This document shows, piece by piece, positions 27,643 through 34,445 of a stretch of 64,000 nucleotides of DNA (position 1 is the first letter of the stretch; the number at the start of each line of letters is the position of its first letter). Source of the DNA: Roseimarinus sediminis (lineage in GTDB: Bacteria; Bacteroidota; Bacteroidia; Bacteroidales; Prolixibacteraceae). The notes under the pieces are model-generated. The model did no database searches. It was not told where the DNA came from and saw nothing but the letters and a program-made list of their open reading frames with translations. The position numbers were made by a program, and so were the translations under genes. The DNA is taken from contig NZ_JBNPXV010000014.1 in NCBI RefSeq assembly GCF_050433125.1, positions 69,937 through 133,936 on the forward strand, given 5' to 3'.

Positions 27643-28647
27643 ATGAGAGTCGCTATAGTTGGTGCAAGCGGCGCAGTAGGCCAGGAGTTTCTGCGCGTTT
27701 TGGAGGAGCGAAGTTTTCCGCTCGACGAGTTGGTATTGTTCGGATCATCACGCAGTGCTGGTAAGGAATATACATTCAAAGGAAAAACACTCGTAGTAAA
27801 AGAGCTTAAACAGGGTGATGATTTTAAGGACATCGACATTGCCTTAACTTCGGCCGGAGCTGGTATCTCCAAGGAATTTGCATCAACAATTACCAAACAC
27901 GGCGCCATCATGATCGACAATTCGAGTGCATTTCGTTACGACAACGACGTGCCTCTGGTGGTTCCAGAGGTGAACCCCGAAGATGCCAAAGTGCGTCCCC
28001 GCAACATCATTGCCAATCCTAACTGTTCCACCATACAGATGGTGGTGGCACTGAAACCCATTAACGACCTGTCGAAAATTACCAGGGTACATTGTGCTAC
28101 CTATCAGGCAGCCAGTGGAGCAGGAGCCCAGGGTATTGCCGAGCTCGAAGAACAAATCAGGCAGGTAGCCAATGGCGATGAGGCCACTGTGAGTAAATTT
28201 ACCCATCAACTGGCCATGAACATCATCCCGCATATCGATGTCTTCCTCGATAACGACTACACCAAAGAGGAAATGAAGATGAACTGGGAAACCAAGAAAA
28301 TTATGCACACCGATACCGAAGTTTCGGCTACCTGTGTACGCATTCCGGTGGCCCGCGCGCATTCCGAAGCCATTTGGGTTGAAACCGAAAAAGAGCTTTC
28401 GGTCGAAGAAGTTAAAAATGCCATGGAGGCTTTCGAGGGCTTGACTGTTCTCGACAATCCGGCTAAAAATGAATATCCGATGCCTTTGTTTGTTTCGGGC
28501 AAGGACGATGTATACGTTGGCCGTATCCGCAAGGACATTGCATCGAACGGTATTACCTTCTGGTGTGTGGGCGATCAGATCAAGAAAGGTGCTGCACTCA
28601 ACGCGGTGCAGATTGCCGAATGGCTCATTGCCAATAAAGAGGTGTAA
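27643..28647 (+). CDS. asd: Aspartate-semialdehyde dehydrogenase
   Basis: A 334-residue cytoplasmic enzyme that reduces aspartyl-4-phosphate to aspartate-semialdehyde with NADPH, the branch point to lysine, diaminopimelate, threonine and methionine. The N-terminal Rossmann motif is VAIVGASGAVGQEF. The catalytic cysteine is Cys128 in NPNCSTIQ, and the substrate region AATYQAASGAG is matched by HCATYQAASGAGAQG. Length is normal. It stands alone between a divergent lamin-tail gene and a repeat tract, without other amino-acid genes nearby, and has its own candidate promoter at 27572. Confidence 0.97.
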   Translation: MRVAIVGASGAVGQEFLRVLEERSFPLDELVLFGSSRSAGKEYTFKGKTLVVKELKQGDDFKDIDIALTSAGAGISKEFASTITKHGAIMIDNSSAFRYDNDVPLVVPEVNPEDAKVRPRNIIANPNCSTIQMVVALKPINDLSKITRVHCATYQAASGAGAQGIAELEEQIRQVANGDEATVSKFTHQLAMNIIPHIDVFLDNDYTKEEMKMNWETKKIMHTDTEVSATCVRIPVARAHSEAIWVETEKELSVEEVKNAMEAFEGLTVLDNPAKNEYPMPLFVSGKDDVYVGRIRKDIASNGITFWCVGDQIKKGAALNAVQIAEWLIANKEV

Positions 28648-28659
28648 GGCTGGAGGCTT

Positions 28660-28850
28660 TAGAAAAAAGATATTAGACTAAAGACTTTAGATAGAAGAAA
28701 TAAGACAAAAGACTTTAGACAAAAGATGTTAGACTAAAGACTTTGGATCGAAGATATTAGATTAAAGACTTTAGATAAAAGATGTTAGACTAAAGACTTT
28801 GGATCGAAGATATTTGATAAAAGATCTTAGACTAAAGACAATTGATTAAA
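28660..28850. repeat. AGACTAAAGACTTTAGAT low-complexity tract after asd
   Basis: Imperfect repeats built from GACTTTAGA, AAAGATGTTAGACTAAAG and GGATCGAAGATATT, two larger copies being visible. The type resembles the tracts at 11338 and 22478 (runs of GA(C/T)NAAAGA heptads after a stop codon). No gene is present. Confidence 0.7.
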
Positions 28851-28893
28851 GACCGGAGCGCAGCGGGTGTAAAGCCTGAAGCCTTCGGTCTTT
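28848..28893 (+). terminator. Possible terminator downstream of asd
   Basis: AAAGACCG (28848-28855) can pair with CGGTCTTT (28886-28893), with an inner hairpin GCCTGAAGCC; CTAATTTATT follows. It would end the asd transcript after the repeat tract. The remaining 180 bp to the next gene show only the operator candidate at 29029. Confidence 0.4.
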
Positions 28894-29028
28894 CTAATTT
28901 ATTCCTTCGTAGTTCAGAAAAAGTGCCTGGAGTAGAGACACTTCATCAAAACCCAATGTTGGCCGGTACACTCACCTGAGAGGGCATACACTTTATGTAA
29001 TATGCTGTAAAACATAGTCGTGAAATAT

Positions 29029-29045
29029 GGTTTGTATTACAAACC
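29029..29045. promoter_or_regulatory. Perfect palindrome GGTTTGTATTACAAACC, candidate operator
   Basis: An 8-bp inverted repeat around a central T, 31 bp upstream of the membrane protein/winged-helix regulator pair. Its place near the expected promoter (TTATCTTGC follows at about 29050) suggests autoregulation by the small regulator encoded at 29677. Confidence 0.45.
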
Positions 29046-29075
29046 TGTTTATCTTGCAAACTAAAATCGATACTC

Positions 29076-29684
29076 ATGACTGGCAACAACGATTTTACTG
29101 AAAAGCAATCAATGGCACTGATCCGTGACATGATTGAAGTTTCGTCGCGAAACATCAAGAAAGACGGCTTACTGATCCTCATTTGGGGACTGGTAATTTT
29201 TCTCGGACGATTTCTCAATTTCTTCCCCGAGGTTCAACTGATAGCTAAACGCTTAATGCTTGTATTCGACGTGCTTGCCTGGGGGCTTGGCCTGGGTGCC
29301 ATCGGGTTTACAATATTCTATATTTATAAGCAGCGGAAACGAACGAAAACCTACATTGGACTTACGGCCCGTTATACCTGGGTGGGGATACTGGTAGTGT
29401 ACAACCTTGTGGCCATTATTACCAATGTTAAAACCGGTGAAACCAATTTTGAGATGCTTCACCCTATTCAGATGAGTCTGATTGGTTTGGCACTGTTCAT
29501 TACGGGTGGCTTGTACCGCGAAAAGCTCCTTTTGGCGGGAGGGCTTATTTACTGGGTCGCAGCATTTATTGCGGTAGGGTACGAAATGCCTTATCAGTTC
29601 ATGATTGAGAGCATAGCAGGGCTTTTGGGTTTTGTAATTCCCGGTGCCTGGTTGTATTATCAATACCGGCAACGGCATGTTTGA
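29076..29684 (+). CDS. Multi-pass inner-membrane protein of unknown function
   Basis: A 202-residue protein with a short polar N-terminus (FTEKQSMALIRDMIEVSS) and about six hydrophobic segments, starting with GLLILIWGLVIFLGRFLNFF and ending with SIAGLLGFVIPGAWLYYQY. I do not recognise a named family. Its stop codon overlaps the start of the winged-helix gene by eight bases (ATGTTTGA), so the two are translationally coupled. Such pairs of a membrane protein with a small regulator are common, with the membrane protein possibly sensing a signal; here that is only inferred. Confidence 0.75.
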   Translation: MTGNNDFTEKQSMALIRDMIEVSSRNIKKDGLLILIWGLVIFLGRFLNFFPEVQLIAKRLMLVFDVLAWGLGLGAIGFTIFYIYKQRKRTKTYIGLTARYTWVGILVVYNLVAIITNVKTGETNFEMLHPIQMSLIGLALFITGGLYREKLLLAGGLIYWVAAFIAVGYEMPYQFMIESIAGLLGFVIPGAWLYYQYRQRHV

Positions 29685-29958
29685 GGCACTCGATCCCTTA
29701 TTGCACCAACAGGTTCGTTTGGGCATTGTGTCGCTGCTGATGGGCGTAAAATCGGCTGAATTCAAGTACCTGCTCGAACACATCGATACCACGAAGGGAA
29801 ATCTTAGTTTTCAGCTAAGCAAACTGAGTGAGGCCGGTTATGTTGAAATTCAGAAGAAATTTACAGGCAGCTATCCGCAAACGCATTGTGCCATTACTGA
29901 AAAAGGCATTGAAGCTTTTGAAAAATATATTGAGGCCCTGCAAAGCTATCTGAAATGA
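29677..29958 (+). CDS. Small winged-helix transcriptional regulator (HTH_34-like)
   Basis: A 93-residue DNA-binding protein consisting of a single winged helix: DPLLHQQVRLGIVSLLMGV, then FKYLLEHIDTTKGNLSFQLSKL (recognition helix) and GYVEIQKKFTG with a wing, ending in HCAITEKGIEAFEKYI. This pattern fits the ArsR/MarR-like family PF13601. The ATG at 29677 is chosen because upstream codons in the same frame belong to the preceding gene's overlap. The protein probably dimerises and may bind the palindrome at 29029. Confidence 0.85.
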   Translation: MFEALDPLLHQQVRLGIVSLLMGVKSAEFKYLLEHIDTTKGNLSFQLSKLSEAGYVEIQKKFTGSYPQTHCAITEKGIEAFEKYIEALQSYLK

Positions 29959-30092
29959 TGGCGCTCAACTATTCGAATGAAGCGGCCTTTTTTATCTGAC
30001 AACTTTTAATCAATATTTACAAGCCTACTGACATACTGTTGTCACCTTCCCTCTTTTTCTTTGTGGCATAAATCGTAAAACCCTCGTTAGCT

Positions 30093-30620
30093 ATGAAGAA
30101 AACCAACTTGTTGATGATTGTATTAATGATGTCAACTTTTACATTAACCACTCAAAAATTAAATGCCATGGAAAAAAAGAAAGTCGAAAAAACACCGGTA
30201 CTGATGTACACCATGAAAGCTACTTTAGCTACCATCGCTGAAGCACCTGGTACCATCCCCGATGAAATGGTTGCCAAAGCGGGTGAACTGGGTCTTGAGA
30301 TTGCAGGTCCGCAAATCTGGCAATACCGCAATGTGGATGGAAATCCCAACTCACAGTTCGATCTCGATATTTGCCTTCCGGTAAGCGAAATGAAAGGCGA
30401 TCCGGGAAAGTTCAAATTCGCAGTGCTTCCCGAAATAACTTGTATCTCCGAAATCCACAAAGGTTCGTGGTCAAAGCTGAGCAATACCTACAACCGGCTC
30501 ATGGGCGAAATGACACGCAAAGGGATTGTTCCGGGCAACATGAGTCGCGAAATTTATCATGAATGTGACTTTGAAAATGAAGAAAACTGTATTACCGAAG
30601 TACAGATGATTATTAAGTAA
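30093..30620 (+). CDS. Exported GyrI-like (AraC effector-binding) domain protein
   Basis: A 175-residue protein with an N-terminal signal-like segment (KKTNLLMIVLMMSTFTLTT) followed by about 130 residues like the GyrI/effector-binding fold: MKATLATIAEAPGTIPDEM, then GLEIAGPQIWQY, QFDLDICLPVSE, HKGSWSKLSNTYNRLMGEM and REIYHECDF. The fold usually binds small hydrophobic or cationic compounds in the cytoplasm and is often fused to regulators. Here it lacks a DNA-binding part and appears to be exported to the periplasm. It could scavenge or sense a compound; the ligand is unknown. Confidence 0.7.
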   Translation: MKKTNLLMIVLMMSTFTLTTQKLNAMEKKKVEKTPVLMYTMKATLATIAEAPGTIPDEMVAKAGELGLEIAGPQIWQYRNVDGNPNSQFDLDICLPVSEMKGDPGKFKFAVLPEITCISEIHKGSWSKLSNTYNRLMGEMTRKGIVPGNMSREIYHECDFENEENCITEVQMIIK

Positions 30621-30744
30621 TAGCCATGAAAACAGAATGAGTGTGCTATTGAGGCAGGAAGCAGGTCGTTGCGATGACGGGCAATTGGAAAGTTGCCATC
30701 TTTTCCTTACTGAGGGGCACGCTCAATCTTTAAAATCAAGCAGC

Positions 30745-31089
30745 ATGAATACACCCATCCCCAAAATCGATTTAGTGTCCAAATGTGGATTGTATTGTGG
30801 CAACTGTAAAAAGTTTCTGAATGGTAAATGTGCCGGATGTGAAGCCAATACCGGGGCAAGCTGGTGTAAAGCCCGCGCCTGTTGTATCGAAAACGGATAT
30901 ACCACTTGTGCTGATTGCACAACAAGTAGTCCCCGCGATTGCAAAAAATTCAGTAATTTCGTTTCCGACCTGTTTTCATTTGTCTTCAGGTCCGACCGCC
31001 CGGCTTCGATCGCTTACATCAGGGAACACGGCCGCGAAGGCTTTGTACAGCTGATGGAAAATCAAAACCGGATGGTGATTAAAAAATAG
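30745..31089 (+). CDS. DUF3795 Cys-rich protein
   Basis: A 114-residue protein starting at the ATG at 30745 (MNTPIPKIDLVSKCGLYCGN); the frame extends upstream, but the preceding codons look unlike protein. The Cys pattern CGLYCGNCKKF, CAGCEAN, WCKARACC, TTCADC and RDCKKF is the DUF3795 signature, a probable metal-binding knuckle. It ends with a conserved helix EHGREGFVQLM. The function of the family is unknown. It follows the GyrI-like gene by 124 bp and may share its transcript. Confidence 0.85.
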   Translation: MNTPIPKIDLVSKCGLYCGNCKKFLNGKCAGCEANTGASWCKARACCIENGYTTCADCTTSSPRDCKKFSNFVSDLFSFVFRSDRPASIAYIREHGREGFVQLMENQNRMVIKK

Positions 31090-31181
31090 GGCATGGGTGC
31101 ATGAGTTGTTGAGTACACAGGCTCAGTGCTTAAACAGGACCACCTATGTGCTTATGAACCTATCGCTTACATTGGAAACCA

Positions 31182-32138
31182 ATGAACCGCATCGATCGAC
31201 TAAATGCCATTCTAATTCAGCTTCAGAGCAAGCGCATCGTGAAAGCACAGGAAATTGCCGATCGTTTTGAGATCAGTTTGCGAACCGTGTACCGCGACAT
31301 TCGCGCCCTCGAAGAAGCAGGCATTCCCATTGGAGCCGAGGCAGGCATCGGTTATTTCCTGCAGGAAAGCTATCACTTGCCACCTGTAATGTTTACTTCG
31401 GATGAGGCGGCCGCCTTGCTTTTTGGTGAGAAGCTCATCGAAAAGATGAGTGATGATAAAATCATAAGCGATTTTTGTTCGGCGCTCTACAAGATCAAAG
31501 CGATACTGAAACCCTCGGAAAAGGATTATCTCGAAAAACTACACGAAAGGGTGGCGGTTTACAACCTGAATTCGATGGGCGACCGCTACCATCAGTTAAG
31601 GCTTTTTGAAATTCAGGATGCTTTGGTGAATAAAAGGGTTTTGCGCATTAAATACGAGGCCCGCTATGCGGGAGAAGCAGAATGGCGCGAGGTGGAACCC
31701 ATTGGTTTGTGCAACTACAGTTCGCGCTGGCATCTTTTTGCATGGTGCCTGCTGCGGAAGGATTACCGCGATTTTCGGCTCGACCGCATCGAGGAACTGC
31801 AAGCGACCGAACGGAATTTCAAAGGAAAGAAACACCTCTCGGTTGCTGAATACATGGATCATATTTCAAATTTCAGCACGCAGGCCAACATCAGCATTTT
31901 GCTTCCAAAATGCAGTTTGAAACTGATCGAAGATTCAAAATACTGGTACGGTTTCCTTTCGCAGGAAGAGGATGGTGAGTACCTAAGAATGCAATTCGCA
32001 AATGACGATCTGAATGGTTTCGCCGTGTGGCTGCTCAATACCGGAAGCCACGCCAAAGTGGAGTCACCGAAGGAATTAAAAGATATTGTAATTGGCTACG
32101 TTCAATCGATGGCTGAGCAATACCGGGAATATCTTTAG
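31182..32138 (+). CDS. YafY-type transcriptional regulator with HTH_11 and WYL domains
   Basis: A 318-residue cytoplasmic regulator. The N-terminal helix-turn-helix is RIDRLNAILIQLQSKRIVKA followed by FEISLRTVYRDIRALEEAG. The WYL region (about 145-210) has the conserved pattern ending in RWHLFAWCLLRKDYRDFRLDRI, which binds nucleic acid or nucleotide ligands in related proteins. A WCX-type C-terminal extension follows. Length is typical. Neighbours (GyrI-like and DUF3795 genes upstream, queG downstream) do not reveal its target; control of the upstream genes is possible. Confidence 0.9.
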   Translation: MNRIDRLNAILIQLQSKRIVKAQEIADRFEISLRTVYRDIRALEEAGIPIGAEAGIGYFLQESYHLPPVMFTSDEAAALLFGEKLIEKMSDDKIISDFCSALYKIKAILKPSEKDYLEKLHERVAVYNLNSMGDRYHQLRLFEIQDALVNKRVLRIKYEARYAGEAEWREVEPIGLCNYSSRWHLFAWCLLRKDYRDFRLDRIEELQATERNFKGKKHLSVAEYMDHISNFSTQANISILLPKCSLKLIEDSKYWYGFLSQEEDGEYLRMQFANDDLNGFAVWLLNTGSHAKVESPKELKDIVIGYVQSMAEQYREYL

Positions 32139-32323
32139 AATGAATTCTTTTTGCAATAGCTACTAAATCATTTAATGCCTGGTTGGTCCAAATTATTTTA
32201 ACCATTCAGAAAGTCGCTGTTTTACTTCTCACTGGTATAAACATTTCTCACAAAATTATATTTTACGATTGATCATTTTTTTCGCCAGCAAAGATCAAAC
32301 AAGTTCCGATCCACTGAAAACTT

Positions 32324-32331
32324 TATCTTTG
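32324..32331 (+). promoter_or_regulatory. TAnnTTTG promoter box directly before queG
   Basis: TATCTTTG is an exact match to the Bacteroidota -7 consensus and ends only five bases before the first queG ATG. Transcription would start at or next to the start codon, giving a nearly leaderless mRNA. Confidence 0.5.
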
Positions 32332-32335
32332 CTCC

Positions 32336-33268
32336 ATGAGCATGGCTGCAAAATATTCTGACTTAATAAAGCTCAAAGCCAAAGCCCTTGGTTTTTCTGC
32401 CTGTGGCATAACCAAAGCCCGCAGGCTTGATGAGGAAGAAGCCCGTTTGAAGGCTTTTCTTGACCAGGCTTACCACGGCAAAATGGCTTATCTGGCCAAT
32501 CATTTCGAGAAGCGCCTCGATCCCACTCAGCTGGTGCCAGGTGCAAAATCGGTGGTGGTGGTGCTGCTTAATTATTTCCCAGACGGATTTCAGCAAGGGA
32601 TTGATGTTCCGTTAATTTCGAAGTATGCTTATGGAAAAGATTATCATTTGGTAATTAAGGAAAAACTGAAAGAACTTTACAACTACATCGATACAGAACT
32701 TGCTCCGGTTAACGGACGCATGTTTACCGATTCGGCGCCGGTGCTTGAGCGTGCCTGGGCGGTGCAGGCCGGTTTGGGATGGATTGGAAAAAACGGTCTA
32801 CTGCTCAACAGGCAACTTGGTTCCTTCTTTTTCATTGCCGAACTGATACTCGATCTTGAGCTGGAATACGATCAAGCCTACAAGAAGGAACACTGTGGCA
32901 GTTGCAACCAGTGTTTGAGTGCCTGTCCGACCAATGCCCTGGTAAAGCCCTATGTGCTCGATGCCCGGAAATGCATCTCCTATCTCACCATTGAACTGAA
33001 GGATGAGATCCCCGAAGCGTTCCGTCCAAAGCTGATGCGCCGGGCATTTGGCTGCGACATCTGTCAGGATGTGTGCCCGTGGAATCAGCGTCCTCAAAGC
33101 CACCATGTTAAAGAATTTGAACCGCATTCCGAGCTGCTGAAAATGTCGAAAGTCGACTGGCAGCTTTTGTCGAAGGAAAAATTCAATGAGCTGTTCCGCT
33201 ATTCGGCAGTGAAGCGGGCTGGTTATCAGAAGCTAAAGCAGAATATAAAAAGCATATTTGATCAATAA
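32336..33268 (+). CDS. queG: Epoxyqueuosine reductase
   Basis: A 310-residue cobalamin-dependent iron-sulfur enzyme that reduces epoxyqueuosine to queuosine in tRNA, the last step of the pathway. The catalytic acid is in RMFTDSAPVLERAW (Asp132). Two 4Fe-4S clusters are bound by CGSCNQCLSACP (Cys187, 190, 193, 197) and CDICQDVCPWN (Cys240, 243, 247) with Cys213. Length is that of the short form without HEAT repeats. The earlier steps queC, queE and queF lie together at 50858-53336, so the pathway is split within the window. ATG 32336 and ATG 32342 are both possible; the promoter box at 32324 favours a start close to the transcript end. Confidence 0.96.
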   Translation: MSMAAKYSDLIKLKAKALGFSACGITKARRLDEEEARLKAFLDQAYHGKMAYLANHFEKRLDPTQLVPGAKSVVVVLLNYFPDGFQQGIDVPLISKYAYGKDYHLVIKEKLKELYNYIDTELAPVNGRMFTDSAPVLERAWAVQAGLGWIGKNGLLLNRQLGSFFFIAELILDLELEYDQAYKKEHCGSCNQCLSACPTNALVKPYVLDARKCISYLTIELKDEIPEAFRPKLMRRAFGCDICQDVCPWNQRPQSHHVKEFEPHSELLKMSKVDWQLLSKEKFNELFRYSAVKRAGYQKLKQNIKSIFDQ

Positions 33269-33297
33269 GTCGAAATCTTTGTTGTACAATATAAATA

Positions 33298-33507
33298 ATG
33301 GTTGCTATGTTGTCAGAAAATAAACAGAAAATTATTGATGAGCTTGAGGACCTTTCACGAGGTGAAGAATTTAAGGTATTGAATTATATTAGAACGCTTA
33401 AGAAAAGCAGCTATGGCGAAGGCCTGGAAAACGCCATCGTAAGTGAGCCTTCTTTGGCAGCTGAATGGAATACCAGGGAGGAGGATGAGGCATGGAAAGA
33501 CTTGTAA
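33298..33507 (+). CDS. Probable antitoxin of a decayed MazF-type module
   Basis: A 69-residue acidic protein (NKQKIIDELEDLSRGEEFKV ... EDEAWKDL). It resembles short antitoxins with an N-terminal dimerising helix and a disordered acidic C-terminus. Its last 16 bases overlap the start of a MazF-like frame at 33492, the classical order of such modules. The toxin is truncated, so this antitoxin is probably an orphan. Exact family uncertain. Confidence 0.6.
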   Translation: MVAMLSENKQKIIDELEDLSRGEEFKVLNYIRTLKKSSYGEGLENAIVSEPSLAAEWNTREEDEAWKDL

Positions 33508-33590
33508 AAGGGGACGTTGTTGTGCTTCCTTTTCCTTTTTCAAACCTGACTGTTACCAAACGACGACCAGCTCTAGTTCTGCCAGCTTAA
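33492..33590 (+). pseudogene. Truncated MazF/PemK toxin
   Basis: Thirty-two codons begin MERLVKGDVVVLPFPFSNLT and continue TKRRPALVLPA before a TAA. This is the canonical N-terminus of MazF/PemK endoribonucleases (GDVV..PFP ... K.RPALVL), which are normally about 110 residues long. The next gene converges from 33625, so the rest of the toxin is missing. The remaining piece lacks most of the catalytic fold and should be inactive. Confidence 0.8.
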
Positions 33591-33624
33591 GAAGAAATCT
33601 AATTGCTCTAAATCTCCCATTCAC

Positions 33625-34278
33625 TTACTCACCCTTCTCCGGAATTACTAACACCTTCATTCCCCGTGTACTGTTTCTGAAAAGAACATAGGGATCGACC
33701 TTATTTATTGTACAGACTTCCTCAAGGCTTTGCGTCGGACGATCAACACGATAGGATGCTTCCTTGATCTGCTTCATAAAAACTTCCGCCGGGACATCCA
33801 GAAGTACAGTAGCAATTTCTTCGATCGTCATTTTTTCAATGTGTGAAACAGGCGGATAATCGATTTGCTCACCCCAGGCATCCGAGGCCCAGTCGCCAAG
33901 TTGCATCACACTTTGAAAAGGCGGAACATTCAGCAGCGTGCCGGCGGCAAAAAGCAAAACTACGATCGATGAAGCAAGCAGTTCCCTTTTTCTGCGCAAG
34001 CCTGCTTTGGTCTTTCGGGTGAAATACGAAAAAAGTATCTTCCAGTTCATCGAAAAAACATGCGAGATGGCAAAGCCCAGAAACAGGTAGGAGAAAAGCG
34101 TGTGCAATGCCTGCCACTGATTGAGGTCGATCCAAAACAGTTCCCAGCCCAGCCAGCGAAAAACCCTGCCGGGGGGTGCCAGATAGAGGATCAGGCCCGA
34201 AACCGACATGATCAGAAAGGAAAAAAACATTCCAAAACTTACAAAACTTCGCCACTTAAAGGTTTTTCCCTGATCCAT
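33625..34278 (-). CDS. DUF4405 membrane protein (cytochrome b561-like fold)
   Basis: A 217-residue inner-membrane protein starting at ATG 34278 (MDQGKTFKWRSF). Helices: FVSFGMFFSFLIMSVSGLIL, a second pair around NQWQALHTLFSYLFLGFAISHVF and a last one at SSIVVLLFAAGTLL. His residues in ALHTLF and ISHVF are positioned as possible haem ligands, as in DUF4405/b561 relatives. The soluble tail (MTIEEIATVLLDVPAEVF ... VDPYVLFRNSTRGMKVLVIP) resembles a small domain often found with these proteins. Electron transfer is a plausible but unproven role. Divergent from the TonB receptor gene. Confidence 0.75.
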   Translation of the reverse strand: MDQGKTFKWRSFVSFGMFFSFLIMSVSGLILYLAPPGRVFRWLGWELFWIDLNQWQALHTLFSYLFLGFAISHVFSMNWKILFSYFTRKTKAGLRRKRELLASSIVVLLFAAGTLLNVPPFQSVMQLGDWASDAWGEQIDYPPVSHIEKMTIEEIATVLLDVPAEVFMKQIKEASYRVDRPTQSLEEVCTINKVDPYVLFRNSTRGMKVLVIPEKGE

Positions 34279-34445
34279 TTTCAAATTTTTATCGTATTTC
34301 GAAGTAAGACCACACAAAATTAGAAAAAGCTGCGACAATTTGAAGTAAGCCACTGCTTGTGAAAATTGACAATAATTTAATGGCTGCTACAACTATTTTG
34401 TGTTTTGATTGTCTATATTTCGTAATTGAAAATCTAAACAGAAAA

